From: Acidobacteriota bacterium
Lineage (GTDB): Bacteria; Acidobacteriota; Thermoanaerobaculia; Multivoradales; JBCCEF01
Length of the DNA stretch: 64,000 bases
NCBI GenBank assembly: GCA_039028635.1
Contig: JBCCHV010000014.1
Span: forward strand, 42,374 to 106,373
Reading direction: 5' to 3'
Shown here: positions 24,086 to 32,719 of the stretch, in pieces
Numbering within the stretch: the stretch's first letter is position 1
Layout of the letters: each line of letters begins with the position of its first letter
Made by a program: the position numbers and the translations under genes
The notes under the pieces: generated by a model
What the model saw: the letters and a program-made list of their open reading frames with translations, nothing else
The model's database searches: none
Told to the model about the DNA's origin: nothing

Positions 24086-26695
24086 TCAGGAGGTCGCGGA
24101 ATCCGGACCACGGGCTCCTTCGAGGTGCACGAAGCGGGCCCCTCGAACGCTGCGGTAGCGCTCTGGAAAACAGGTCAGCAGGATCACCTGACAGCGCTCT
24201 CCGGCGAGCTCGAGTACCCGGCCCATGGCGCGCAGCCGCTGGGGGTCGGAGAATCCCAGAGCGTCATCGATGATCACCGGGACGCCCGCCGTCGGCGCCG
24301 CCACCAAGGCGGCCGCCAAGCGCGCGATCAGCCCGAGCTGCTCACGGGTGCCGGCACTGAGCTGGTCGACGGCCAGGATCTGACCGGCGAGCACCCGGCG
24401 CTCGATCTGCAGCTCGTCGTCGAGCTCGACGGCGAAGTCCGCCCCGAAGAGCTCGCGGCCGAGCTCCTCGATGCGCTGCCGCAGCGGCTCGCTGTAGGTC
24501 TCACGGGCCCGGTCGCGAGCCGCCACGAAGCCATCGTAGAGGCGCGTCACGGCCGCCGCCCGGGCCTCGACGGCGGCCAGGGCTGCCTGCGTGGCGCGTT
24601 CGAGGGAAGCCGCATCGGCTTGCCGCTCGAACAGATCCTGCTGACGCCGCGCCGCCAGTCGCCCCTGCAGCTCACGCAGCTCACCGACGACCTCGTCGAG
24701 ATCGCGACGGCGCCGCGCCAGCTCTCGCTCGGCCGTTTCGAGACGCCGCGCGACCTCTTCCGGGCGCGCCGCCGCCAGATCCGAGGTCGAGGACTGCCAG
24801 CGCTCCTCGGCGCGCTCCTCGCGACGCCGCGCCGCAGCCACGGCGCGCTCGATATCGGATCGATCGATGGCCTGGTGGAACAATCCCAACTGGCCCTCCT
24901 CCTCCTCGGCAGGCCCCGACAGCGCCTCGACCAGGGAACCGATGCGCTCCCGCGCCCGCGAGCGGCGATTCTCGGCGGCGCGCCCCTCGATCTCGAGATC
25001 GCGGTCCAGGCGCTGGGCGCGGTCGAGCTCGCCTTGCGCCGCCGCCAGCGTCCGGCGGGACTCGGCGAGGGCGGCGCGAGTCGCTGCCTCGACCGCCGCC
25101 AGCCGATCGATGTCGACGTCCCCGCCGACCTCCGCCGGCAGCGCCTGGAGCGCCGCCTGCAGCTCCGCCGGCGACTCGCCCGGCACCCGCGCCGAGCGCA
25201 AGGACTCGATCTGGGTGCCCAGCTCCTGCCGGCGCCGCCGCTGGCGTCGCGCCTCGTCGAGGCTGTCGCAGCCGAGCTGCCGCAAGCGCTCCGCGAGGTC
25301 GCGCCGCAAAGCGTCGAGGCGCTCGCCCAAGGCGCGCGGATCGCGCCCGGGACGAATCTCCAGCTCACCGTCCGTGAGCCGCAACCGCACCGTCCGGTCG
25401 ACCCGCCCCTCGTAGCTCTCGCCGGCCGCCACCGTGTGCTCACTCTCGCCCTCGGCCAAGGTGATGGTGCGCTCGGCGCGCAGCGTCAGGCGAGCGCTCG
25501 CCGCGTCGAGGGCCGCTTCGGTGCGATCGGCCTGGCGCTCGAGCTCCTCGAGGGCCGCGAGGTCGAAGTCCTCTCCGATCGCCGCGAGCTGCGCCGCGAG
25601 CTGCTCCAACTGCTCTTCCCGCCCGGCGGCCACCGACCAACGCTCTTCGAGCTCGCGACGCCGGCGCCCCGTCGCCACCACCTGGCGAGCCGCTGCCAAC
25701 GCCTCGACCGCCGCTTGCGCCTCGCTCTCGGCCGCTGCCTGGGCCCGGCGCGCCGGCTCGACATCGATCTCGGCCCGGCCGAGGGCCCGCCGCGCGTCGT
25801 CTCGCCGCCGCTGCAGGTCGCGCTCACCGATCTCGGCCTCGGCGAGCTCACGCAGGAGCTGGCCCTTGGCGCGCTCGTCGTCGAGCAAGGCCTTGCGCGA
25901 CGCCACCTCCTCGGCGAGTCGGGCCACTTCCGCATGGCGCGCCGCCGCCTCGCGTTGCCGCTCACCGGCGACTTCGACCTCGTCCCGCAGCGCCTGTCGC
26001 CGGCGCTCGAGAAGCTCGCTGCGCTCGACATCCTCTTCCAGGCGGGCACATTCGGCATCGACCGTCGCGCGCTCCCGCAGGGCCTCCTCGGCCGCCAGGC
26101 GAGCTTGCCGAAGCTCGCCGCTGGGGCGGCGCGCCTTGGGCGAGAAGTAGTGCTCGAGCTCTTTCCCGATGAGGCTGAACAGGGCCTCGTCGCGCGCCCC
26201 CTCGGCGTGGCTCGCTCCCTCGCCTTCGAGGGCCGACAGGAGCGAGCGCGAGCGGCCCACCTCCGGTGCCAGCAGAGACTGCCCTTGGTCGACCCGCAGC
26301 GCCCGCCACAGGTCGAGGTCGACGGTTTCCGCCAGCAGCTCGCGCAGCCGGTCGTGGGCGGCGCGGCCGGCGAGGCTCTCGGCACGCGGTGCGGTCACCT
26401 GGAGGCGAGTCTCGTGCTGCCGGTGATAGCGCTTGGCGAAGACGAAGCGATAGGGCCCCGCCTCGGCTTCGAGCTCGACTTCAGAACCGACATCTCGGCC
26501 CACCGGCTGGACCGCCCGCACCAGACGATCAGTGCTCGAAGCACGCTTTTCGAGCAGCAGATCGAGGCCTTCGGCGAGGCTCGTCTTGCCGCTTTCATTG
26601 GGGCCTTCGACGATCGTCACGCCGCGCGGCAGGAAGGAAACTTCCCGTTCCTCGACGCCGCGAAAGTGACGCAGCTTGAGCCGCAGCAGCCTCAC
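24086..26695 (-). CDS. SbcC/YhaN-like AAA ATPase (DNA-repair SMC-type)
   Basis: 869 residues from GTG 26695, which overlaps the upstream nuclease stop (GTGA). Walker A is GPNESGKTSL near residue 30. The C-terminal half-ATPase has the signature LSAGTREQLGLIARL and Walker B PVIIDDALGFSD. Between them are about 600 residues of coiled coil (Glu/Arg/Ala-rich). No CxxC zinc-hook apex is present, which favours the YhaN type over SbcC/Rad50. A short strand-rich block (ERTITLAEGESEHTVAAGES, then VRLRLTDGELEIRPG) interrupts the coil near residue 420. With its partner nuclease it probably processes DNA ends or hairpins. Confidence 0.87.
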   Translation of the reverse strand: MRLLRLKLRHFRGVEEREVSFLPRGVTIVEGPNESGKTSLAEGLDLLLEKRASSTDRLVRAVQPVGRDVGSEVELEAEAGPYRFVFAKRYHRQHETRLQVTAPRAESLAGRAAHDRLRELLAETVDLDLWRALRVDQGQSLLAPEVGRSRSLLSALEGEGASHAEGARDEALFSLIGKELEHYFSPKARRPSGELRQARLAAEEALRERATVDAECARLEEDVERSELLERRRQALRDEVEVAGERQREAAARHAEVARLAEEVASRKALLDDERAKGQLLRELAEAEIGERDLQRRRDDARRALGRAEIDVEPARRAQAAAESEAQAAVEALAAARQVVATGRRRRELEERWSVAAGREEQLEQLAAQLAAIGEDFDLAALEELERQADRTEAALDAASARLTLRAERTITLAEGESEHTVAAGESYEGRVDRTVRLRLTDGELEIRPGRDPRALGERLDALRRDLAERLRQLGCDSLDEARRQRRRRQELGTQIESLRSARVPGESPAELQAALQALPAEVGGDVDIDRLAAVEAATRAALAESRRTLAAAQGELDRAQRLDRDLEIEGRAAENRRSRARERIGSLVEALSGPAEEEEGQLGLFHQAIDRSDIERAVAAARRREERAEERWQSSTSDLAAARPEEVARRLETAERELARRRRDLDEVVGELRELQGRLAARRQQDLFERQADAASLERATQAALAAVEARAAAVTRLYDGFVAARDRARETYSEPLRQRIEELGRELFGADFAVELDDELQIERRVLAGQILAVDQLSAGTREQLGLIARLAAALVAAPTAGVPVIIDDALGFSDPQRLRAMGRVLELAGERCQVILLTCFPERYRSVRGARFVHLEGARGPDSATS

Positions 26696-27807
26696 CCCTC
26701 GCCCTCCGCCAGCCGGAACAGCAGGCGCAGCGCATCGCCCGCCACCGGGTCCTCCGGGGCGGCCGCGATCAGTTCCCGGAAGGCCTCGAGGGCAAAGCCG
26801 GAGAGCTCGAGCTGATCCTCGTCGATGTCGTCCGGAACCACCGTCAGACGACTGCGCTCGGCATGCTCCGCGAGATGGGCGAAGCGACCCCGAGCGCGCT
26901 CGAGCTCGAAGTCGAGGCGGGCGCGGTGGCGTAGAGTCAGCTCGCCCGTCAGCACCAATCGCACCACCGTGCGGGTCTTGTCCTCGACCTCTTCGAGGCG
27001 CTGGCAGAGGCGATCGACGTCGGCCCCGCCGGCGAGGCGCTGCTCGAGCTCGCGAAAGCTCCACTGGCCGACGACGTGACTCTGCACCCGGCAGCTCTCG
27101 GCCTCGAGATCGACCACCAGGGCCTCGCCCGGGCGTTCTTCCCGAAAATCCGTCACCTCCGGCGTTCCGCTGTAGCGGACCCGCTCGCCGACGGCCAGGG
27201 CCGAGTGGCGGTCACCGAGGGCGAGATACTGAAAGACGCCGCGCGCCAGGGCGTCGTCGATCGCCTGCTGACGAATCATCGCCGGATCGCGATCCTGCGT
27301 CTGCAGCGTGTCGAGGCGCCCGTGGGCCACCACCAGACGGGGACCGTCGCGAACCGCTCCGAGCTCCGCCGCCAGCTCCGCCACCAGGTCCCGACCCGGT
27401 CGCTTGCTGAGCCAGGGGGCCCCGACCAGCTCGCCGCCGCTGGCCACCGGCACCGGGGTGCGGTCGAGCAGCAGCCGGACGTTGGCCGGCCGCCGCCCGT
27501 CGGCGAGCTCCGCCGAGCGATAGACCGAGGCGGCATCGAGAGCGTCGTGATTGCCGGGCAACAAGAACCACGTCACCTCGTGGGCGGCCATTGCGTCGAG
27601 GGCGCGCTCGACGACGTCGGCGGCGACGCGATTCGACTCGAAGACATCTCCTGCCACCACCGCGAACTCGCAGCCCTCGTCGCGCGCCAGAGCGCCCAGG
27701 CGACGCACCACGTCGAAGCGCTCGGCGGCGAAGCGGGGCTGTGCCTCCTCGTCGAGGAAGAGGCGCCGCATGCCGAGCTGCCAGTCGCTGGTATGGAGGA
27801 AACGCAT
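26692..27807 (-). CDS. SbcD/YhaO-like DNA repair exonuclease (calcineurin-like phosphoesterase)
   Basis: 371 residues from ATG 27807. Metallophosphoesterase motifs are in order: FLHTSDWQLG (residues 3-12), VVAGDVFESN, LLPGNHDALD, and later VVAHGRLD and ALGDRHS. Such enzymes are Mn-dependent nucleases that act with an SMC-like ATPase. The C-terminal 150 residues are the capping/ATPase-contact region. Its stop overlaps the ATPase gene start by 4 bp, the usual nuclease-then-ATPase order. One member of the last phosphoesterase motif reads GDRH rather than the common GHxH, a typical YhaO-type variant. Confidence 0.88.
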   Translation of the reverse strand: MRFLHTSDWQLGMRRLFLDEEAQPRFAAERFDVVRRLGALARDEGCEFAVVAGDVFESNRVAADVVERALDAMAAHEVTWFLLPGNHDALDAASVYRSAELADGRRPANVRLLLDRTPVPVASGGELVGAPWLSKRPGRDLVAELAAELGAVRDGPRLVVAHGRLDTLQTQDRDPAMIRQQAIDDALARGVFQYLALGDRHSALAVGERVRYSGTPEVTDFREERPGEALVVDLEAESCRVQSHVVGQWSFRELEQRLAGGADVDRLCQRLEEVEDKTRTVVRLVLTGELTLRHRARLDFELERARGRFAHLAEHAERSRLTVVPDDIDEDQLELSGFALEAFRELIAAAPEDPVAGDALRLLFRLAEGEG

Positions 27808-27866
27808 GGTAAGCCGTGGGCCGGGCCGATCATATCTCCCCGCCGCGGAGGCGGGCTCGGCGGGCT

Positions 27867-28736
27867 CTACTGCGGGTCTGTGAGCTCGGAGTTGAGCTCG
27901 CCGGCGATCAGAATCGCGGCACCGGTGACGAAGAACCAGAAGAGCAAGGCGATGACCACCGCCAAGGAGCCGTAGGCGCGGGTCGAGAGGGGCGCCAGCT
28001 CGAGGTAGGCGCGCAGACCCAGCGATGCCAGCACCCACAGGCCGACCCCGAGAACTGCTCCCGGCGTGAACCAGCCGCGCTGACGCCGGGTGATGTTGGG
28101 GGTCAGATTGAGGATCAGGTCGAAGGCCAGCAGCAGGCCGCCGAAGACCACCAGCCACTGAGCGGTCTGCCACATCGGAACGAAGACTTCGGCGACATCG
28201 CCGAGCTCGGCCAGCTTGAGGGCGACCTCGCCGCCGAAGAAGATCGTCGCCAGCGCCGCCAGGCTGAGGAAAGCGAAGGAAATCACCAGCAGCATGCCCT
28301 GGGCCTTGCGCAAGACCCAGCGACGCCCCTCACGAGTGCCGTGGGCGGCGTTGAGCACCCGGCCGATGGCGGCGACTCCGAAGGACGAAGCCCACAGCGC
28401 CACCAGGGTGCCGAGGTAGATCTTGCGGGTCGAGGCCTCGCGGGCGATCTCGTCGAGGGTCTGGCGCAGGAGGTTGGTGACGCCGGCACTGGGCGAGATC
28501 CTTCCCAGCATGTCGAACAGGCGCCCTCGCAGATGCCAGGCGTCGTCGGCCACCAGTCCGAAGATGTTGGTCAGCACCAGCAGCAACGGAAACACCGTCA
28601 GCAGGAAGAAGAAAGCGAGGGCCGCCGACGACAGCATCAGGTCGTCGCGTTCGAGGCGACGCCAGAGGGGTGCCAGCAAGCGATGCCGGCGCCGCAGCAA
28701 GCGTCGCCACATGTCCGGTGCTCCATAGGCCTTCAT
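27867..28736 (-). CDS. YihY/BrkB family integral membrane protein
   Basis: 289 residues from ATG 28736. About six hydrophobic segments are visible (ALAFFFLLTVFPLLLVL, IYLGTLVALWASSFGVAAIG, AQGMLLVISFAFLSLAALAT, TAQWLVVFGGLLLAFDLIL, FTPGAVLGVGLWVLASLGL, SLAVVIALLFWFFVTGAAILIAGELN). The final segment with its GELN ending is characteristic of the YihY family, once called ribonuclease BN by mistake. Members are inner-membrane proteins of uncertain transport or envelope role. Followed on the same strand, 59 bp away, by the nuclease/ATPase pair. Confidence 0.88.
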   Translation of the reverse strand: MKAYGAPDMWRRLLRRRHRLLAPLWRRLERDDLMLSSAALAFFFLLTVFPLLLVLTNIFGLVADDAWHLRGRLFDMLGRISPSAGVTNLLRQTLDEIAREASTRKIYLGTLVALWASSFGVAAIGRVLNAAHGTREGRRWVLRKAQGMLLVISFAFLSLAALATIFFGGEVALKLAELGDVAEVFVPMWQTAQWLVVFGGLLLAFDLILNLTPNITRRQRGWFTPGAVLGVGLWVLASLGLRAYLELAPLSTRAYGSLAVVIALLFWFFVTGAAILIAGELNSELTDPQ

Positions 28737-28958
28737 CGCTCGCCATTCTACGGCCCTCCGGGGGCCCTGGGGTGGCGACCGCAAGGCCCGGTTCCCGCAG
28801 CGCCGGACCGCCGACTGAGAAGGCCCTCGCCAGCGTCGGATCCGAGCCCTGGCTTCCCGCCGGAGCGAGGATCGGTGACCCCTTCGAATCCGCCGCGGCG
28901 ACCCTATGCTAGAGTCCCGGAAAGCCCTCGACGAGGCGTTCATTTTCCTCTCAACTGC

Positions 28959-31025
28959 ATGAATTCAAAAGACATGGACCGACAGGAAGCGAACCGCGAG
29001 GTGGCCCGCCTACGGCAGGAAATCCGCCACCATGACCACCTCTACTACGTGCGCGACGAACCGCGCATCTCGGACGCCGCCTACGACCGTCTCTACCATC
29101 GCCTGAAGGATCTCGAAGAGACCTTCCCGGAGCTGGTCACGCCCGACTCCCCCACCCAGCGGGTCGGCGGCGCTCCCCTCGACGGCTTTCCGGCGGTGGA
29201 CCATGCGGCGCCCATGTTGAGCCTCGATTCGGACCAGGACGAGGCCGCCCTGCAGCGCTTCGACGAGCGCCTGCGCAAGGGCCTCGAAGGTGCTGCCGTC
29301 GCCTACACCATCGAGCCCAAGCTCGATGGTGCGTCCCTCGAGGTGGTCTATCGCGACGGCCTGTTGAGCGGTGCCGCCACCCGCGGCGACGGCCGACGCG
29401 GCGAGGGCATCACCGAAAACGCCCGCACCATCCGATCGCTGCCGCTGCGCCTGCAGAGCGACCGCCGCCCGATTCCGCCGTTCCTCTCCCTGCGCGGCGA
29501 GGTCATCATGCGGATCGAAGAGTTCGACAAGCTCAACGAACGCTTGGTGGCGGCCGGCCGCGACCCCTTCGCCAATCCCCGCAATGTCGCCGCCGGTGCC
29601 CTGCGGCAGCTCGATCCGCGGGACACCGCCGCCAAGCCCCTCGACATCTACGTCTACGACATCCTGGCGGTCGATTGGGGCGATCACGCGGAGCAGGCGC
29701 CGACGCGGCAGTGGGAGGTGTTCGAGAGGCTGCGCGACTGGGGCCTGCCGGTGTCCTCCCTGTCGAGCCGCGGCGAGACCGTCGAAGACATCCTCGCCTA
29801 CCACGCGGATCTCGATACCCGGCGCGACGATCTCGGGTTCGAGATCGACGGCATCGTCATCAAGCTCGATGACCTGGCGGCGCGCGAAACCCTCGGCACG
29901 ACCTCGCGGCATCCGCGCTGGGCCTTCGCCTTCAAGTTTCCACCGCGCCGAGAAATCACCCGGCTGATGCAGATCCTCCCAAGCGTCGGTCGCACCGGCG
30001 TGGTCACCCCGGTGGCGATGCTGCGACCCGTCGAGCTGAGCGGTGTCACCGTCAGTCGCGCCACCCTCCACAACCGCGAAGAGCTGGCGCGCAAAGACGT
30101 GCGCGAAGGCGACCGGGTGCGGATTCAGCGTGCCGGCGACGTCATTCCGCAGGTTCTCGAAGTGATTCCCGAGCCGGATCGCGAGCGTGCCGCTCCCTGG
30201 GCGATGCCGGAACGCTGCCCGTCCTGCGACACCCCCCTGATCGACAAGGGCCCCTTCGTCCTCTGCCCCAACAGCTTCGAGTGCCCGGCCCAGCTCGAAG
30301 GGCGCTTGATTCACTTCGCTTCCCGCGATGCCCTCGACATCGAAGGCCTCGGTGAAAAGAGCGTGCGGCTGTTCGTGGCCGAAAAGCTGGTCACCAACCT
30401 GCCGGACATCTTCGACCTCGAAGCACGCCCGCTGATGTCCCTCGAAGGCTTCGGTAAGAAGTCCGCCACCGACCTGGTGGCGGCGATCGCGACCGCTTCC
30501 AACGCCGAGCTGCACCGCTTCCTCTACGGCCTCGGCATTCCCGAGGTCGGCGTGACCACGGCACGCGACCTGGCCCGTCACTTCGGAACCTTCGAGGCCC
30601 TACGCCAGGCCGACGATGCCGCCCTCCAGGAGGTGGCCGGCGTCGGCCCGCGAGTGTCCGAGGAGATCGTCGCCTTCTTCGCCGAAGAGCGCTACCGGGC
30701 GGTGCTCGACGCCCTCCTCGACGGCCGCGTCACCCTGGTCGAGCCCGGGCCTCCGGAGCCGCAGGATGAGGCCGGAGAACCTCCTCTCGCGGGCAAGAAA
30801 ATGGTCTTCACCGGAGGCCTCGGAGAGCTCTCCCGACGCCAGGCCAAGGAGCTTGCCGAAGGCCTGGGAGCGAAGGTCACCGGATCCGTCAGCAAGGCCA
30901 CCGACTACGTGGTCGCGGGCGAAGACCCGGGATCGAAGTACGACAAGGCGGTCGCCCTCGACATCGAGATCCTCGACGCCGACGGTTTCCTCGCCCTCCT
31001 CGCCGAGCACGGCGTCACGCCCTAG
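28959..31025 (+). CDS. ligA: NAD-dependent DNA ligase LigA
   Basis: 688 residues from ATG 28959 (a second ATG at 28974 is possible). The enzyme seals nicks in replication and repair using NAD. Domain Ia is at the N-terminus (HDHLYYVRDEPRISDAAYD). The adenylated lysine is K121 in EPKLDGAS. The OB fold follows, then a four-cysteine zinc finger (CPSCDTPLIDKGPFVLCPNSFECP), helix-hairpin-helix repeats, and a C-terminal BRCT domain (GKKMVFTGGLGELSRRQAKE). All parts and length are typical. It is convergent with the next gene; the two stops overlap in CTAG. Confidence 0.97.
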   Translation: MNSKDMDRQEANREVARLRQEIRHHDHLYYVRDEPRISDAAYDRLYHRLKDLEETFPELVTPDSPTQRVGGAPLDGFPAVDHAAPMLSLDSDQDEAALQRFDERLRKGLEGAAVAYTIEPKLDGASLEVVYRDGLLSGAATRGDGRRGEGITENARTIRSLPLRLQSDRRPIPPFLSLRGEVIMRIEEFDKLNERLVAAGRDPFANPRNVAAGALRQLDPRDTAAKPLDIYVYDILAVDWGDHAEQAPTRQWEVFERLRDWGLPVSSLSSRGETVEDILAYHADLDTRRDDLGFEIDGIVIKLDDLAARETLGTTSRHPRWAFAFKFPPRREITRLMQILPSVGRTGVVTPVAMLRPVELSGVTVSRATLHNREELARKDVREGDRVRIQRAGDVIPQVLEVIPEPDRERAAPWAMPERCPSCDTPLIDKGPFVLCPNSFECPAQLEGRLIHFASRDALDIEGLGEKSVRLFVAEKLVTNLPDIFDLEARPLMSLEGFGKKSATDLVAAIATASNAELHRFLYGLGIPEVGVTTARDLARHFGTFEALRQADDAALQEVAGVGPRVSEEIVAFFAEERYRAVLDALLDGRVTLVEPGPPEPQDEAGEPPLAGKKMVFTGGLGELSRRQAKELAEGLGAKVTGSVSKATDYVVAGEDPGSKYDKAVALDIEILDADGFLALLAEHGVTP

Positions 31026-31696
31026 CCCTGGGGCTCGCGGTAGACCTCGATCTCCCCGTTGTCGAGGTAGGCGAGACGGGCGCCCCGGCGCCACAGCTCG
31101 AAGTGGGGCTCGAAAGGCTCCTCGGCATCGCTGTTGTCGCGGTGCCAGGGCCAGGTCAGATGCTGGGTGAGATAAGGGTCGCACGCGATGGAATAGAAGG
31201 CCTCGCCCATCAAGCTGGCGTTCGACTCGCTCGGGTCGCTCCCAAAGGCCCAGTCGGTCAGCAGATCGTAGAGCGCGGCGGCCCGTTCGGTTTCGAAGGT
31301 GGCATCCTCGGGCGCCTTGCGCACGACCCGAACTTTCGCCGCGCTACTCGCCCAGCCGATGATCTCCTCGTCCTCCATCTCCTCCCCGATGACGGCCCAG
31401 GCGGTGAGCTGGCGGCGAGCCAGAGCCACCAGATCGTCGTCGCTCGCCGGCAAGGGAGCTCGCACGATGAAGTAGGCATCTCCCGGAGCGAATCCCTCGG
31501 CCGTCGCCGCGAACACACCCATTACCCGGGCCAACACCTCGGACCCTCGGTCGAGGGACTCGAAGGCCTTCGGGATGTCACCGCCATGGGGGCGGAAGCG
31601 CTGAAAATATCCATACAGCGAGTCCTCATTCCACGACACATTGTCGGGTAGGCCAGCCACTTCCTTCCACAGATCCAGCAATTCTTGCTCGGTCAT
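31022..31696 (-). CDS. Hypothetical acidic protein
   Basis: 224 residues from ATG 31696, preceded by GGAGGATTGCA. No family recognised. It is cytoplasmic by appearance (no signal peptide or membrane segment), acidic, and rich in Trp and aromatic residues (LLDLWKEVAGLPDNVSWNED, YGYFQRFRPHGGDIP, HLTWPWHRDNSD). The even spread of polar and aromatic residues suggests a globular alpha/beta protein. Convergent with ligA, overlapping by 4 bp. Codon use looks like that of its neighbours. Confidence 0.75.
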   Translation of the reverse strand: MTEQELLDLWKEVAGLPDNVSWNEDSLYGYFQRFRPHGGDIPKAFESLDRGSEVLARVMGVFAATAEGFAPGDAYFIVRAPLPASDDDLVALARRQLTAWAVIGEEMEDEEIIGWASSAAKVRVVRKAPEDATFETERAAALYDLLTDWAFGSDPSESNASLMGEAFYSIACDPYLTQHLTWPWHRDNSDAEEPFEPHFELWRRGARLAYLDNGEIEVYREPQG

Positions 31697-31866
31697 TGCA
31701 ATCCTCCCTCCACGACGTCGCCTCTCCCCGGAGCCAGCCTTTCTGGCCTCTCGGCGGAAACGTCATCCGGAGTCCAACAGAAGTGACCCGGCGAAGCAGC
31801 TTCGCAGGGTCCGAAGCAAGGTTTCGCAAGGAACCTTCGAGGGCAGTCGCTCGCAACTGCGACGAT

Positions 31867-32535
31867 CTATTTTTCGGTCGTCGAAGCGGCGGCGCGCTCG
31901 CCGGAGAAGCGAAAATGGCGGTGGATCGGAAAGGCGAAGAGGGCGTCTTCGAGACGGGTGCCGGCGCCGATGTTGTGCACCACCAGAGGGCGTTGGCCAT
32001 CGCTGCTGCGATGTCGGGTGACAATCGCGATGTGCGGCAGATTGCCCGGTAGGCGCTGCGTCACGAGATCTCCGGGACGATAGTCCTCGGCCTGCTGCGT
32101 GACCGGCAGGGCGGCGCCCCGGCGCTCGAAGAACGTCTCCAGGTTCGGCACCCGGCGGTGGTCGATGTTGCGATCCGGTCGGCGCAGGCCCCAGGTTTTG
32201 GGATAGGCCGCAAAGCTCGCCGCCATGTCTTCGTGGATCCGCTCCTGGAGGTCGATCCCGAGGCCATCGCGATAGGCGCGAATCACCACATCGGTACAGA
32301 CTCCCCGATCGCTCGCGACATCGCCGCCGGGATACTCGAGGGCCACGTAGGACGGATCGTAGAGGCGGGTTCTTCCCACCCGCGCCTCGGCCGCCGTGAT
32401 CAGCCGTTGCGCCCACTCCTCGACGACCTCCTCCGCCGGCGGCAGCGCTGGCGGTGGCCCCGGTGAGGCGGTGTCGAACCAGGCCCAGGCCAGGACGGCG
32501 GCGAGAACGAGCAGGCGCAAGGTGGTCTTCATCAT
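31867..32535 (-). CDS. DUF1287-family exported protein
   Basis: 222 residues from ATG 32535 (ATG 32532 directly follows). The N-terminal hydrophobic stretch TTLRLLVLAAVLAWAWFD is a signal or anchor. DUF1287 landmarks: GVCTDVVIRAYR, then RNIDHRRVPNLETFF, then GDLVTQRLPGNLPHIAIV. The cysteine in GVCTD and histidine in PHIAIV are placed like the Cys/His pair of papain-like or NlpC/P60 folds, so a cell-wall or periplasmic hydrolase is possible, but no activity is established for the family to my knowledge. Divergent from polX. Confidence 0.82.
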   Translation of the reverse strand: MMKTTLRLLVLAAVLAWAWFDTASPGPPPALPPAEEVVEEWAQRLITAAEARVGRTRLYDPSYVALEYPGGDVASDRGVCTDVVIRAYRDGLGIDLQERIHEDMAASFAAYPKTWGLRRPDRNIDHRRVPNLETFFERRGAALPVTQQAEDYRPGDLVTQRLPGNLPHIAIVTRHRSSDGQRPLVVHNIGAGTRLEDALFAFPIHRHFRFSGERAAASTTEK

Positions 32536-32719
32536 CGATCGCAGCGTCGGGCTCCGGACGATTGGACTGCGGTGCACGGCGAGAAGTTCCCGCCGCGGCA
32601 GCCAGAGGGGCTGATCCGAAGCTCTTCGGGAGCCGGCGAGCCGGCGCCTCGCGAGCCGTTTCGGGTTCGTCACGGACTGGTCCCGAGGGACGGCCCTTCT
32701 GCGGATAAGATCGCCCCGC

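Noticed and set aside
24125..26815. Long plus-strand open frame of 896 codons opposite the YhaN-like ATPase
   Set aside because: It is antisense to a gene with clear Walker motifs and has no recognisable domain; high GC keeps opposite frames open. The same applies to 37072-39972 opposite gcvP, 19995-22208 opposite the protease and 14726-16477 opposite thrS.
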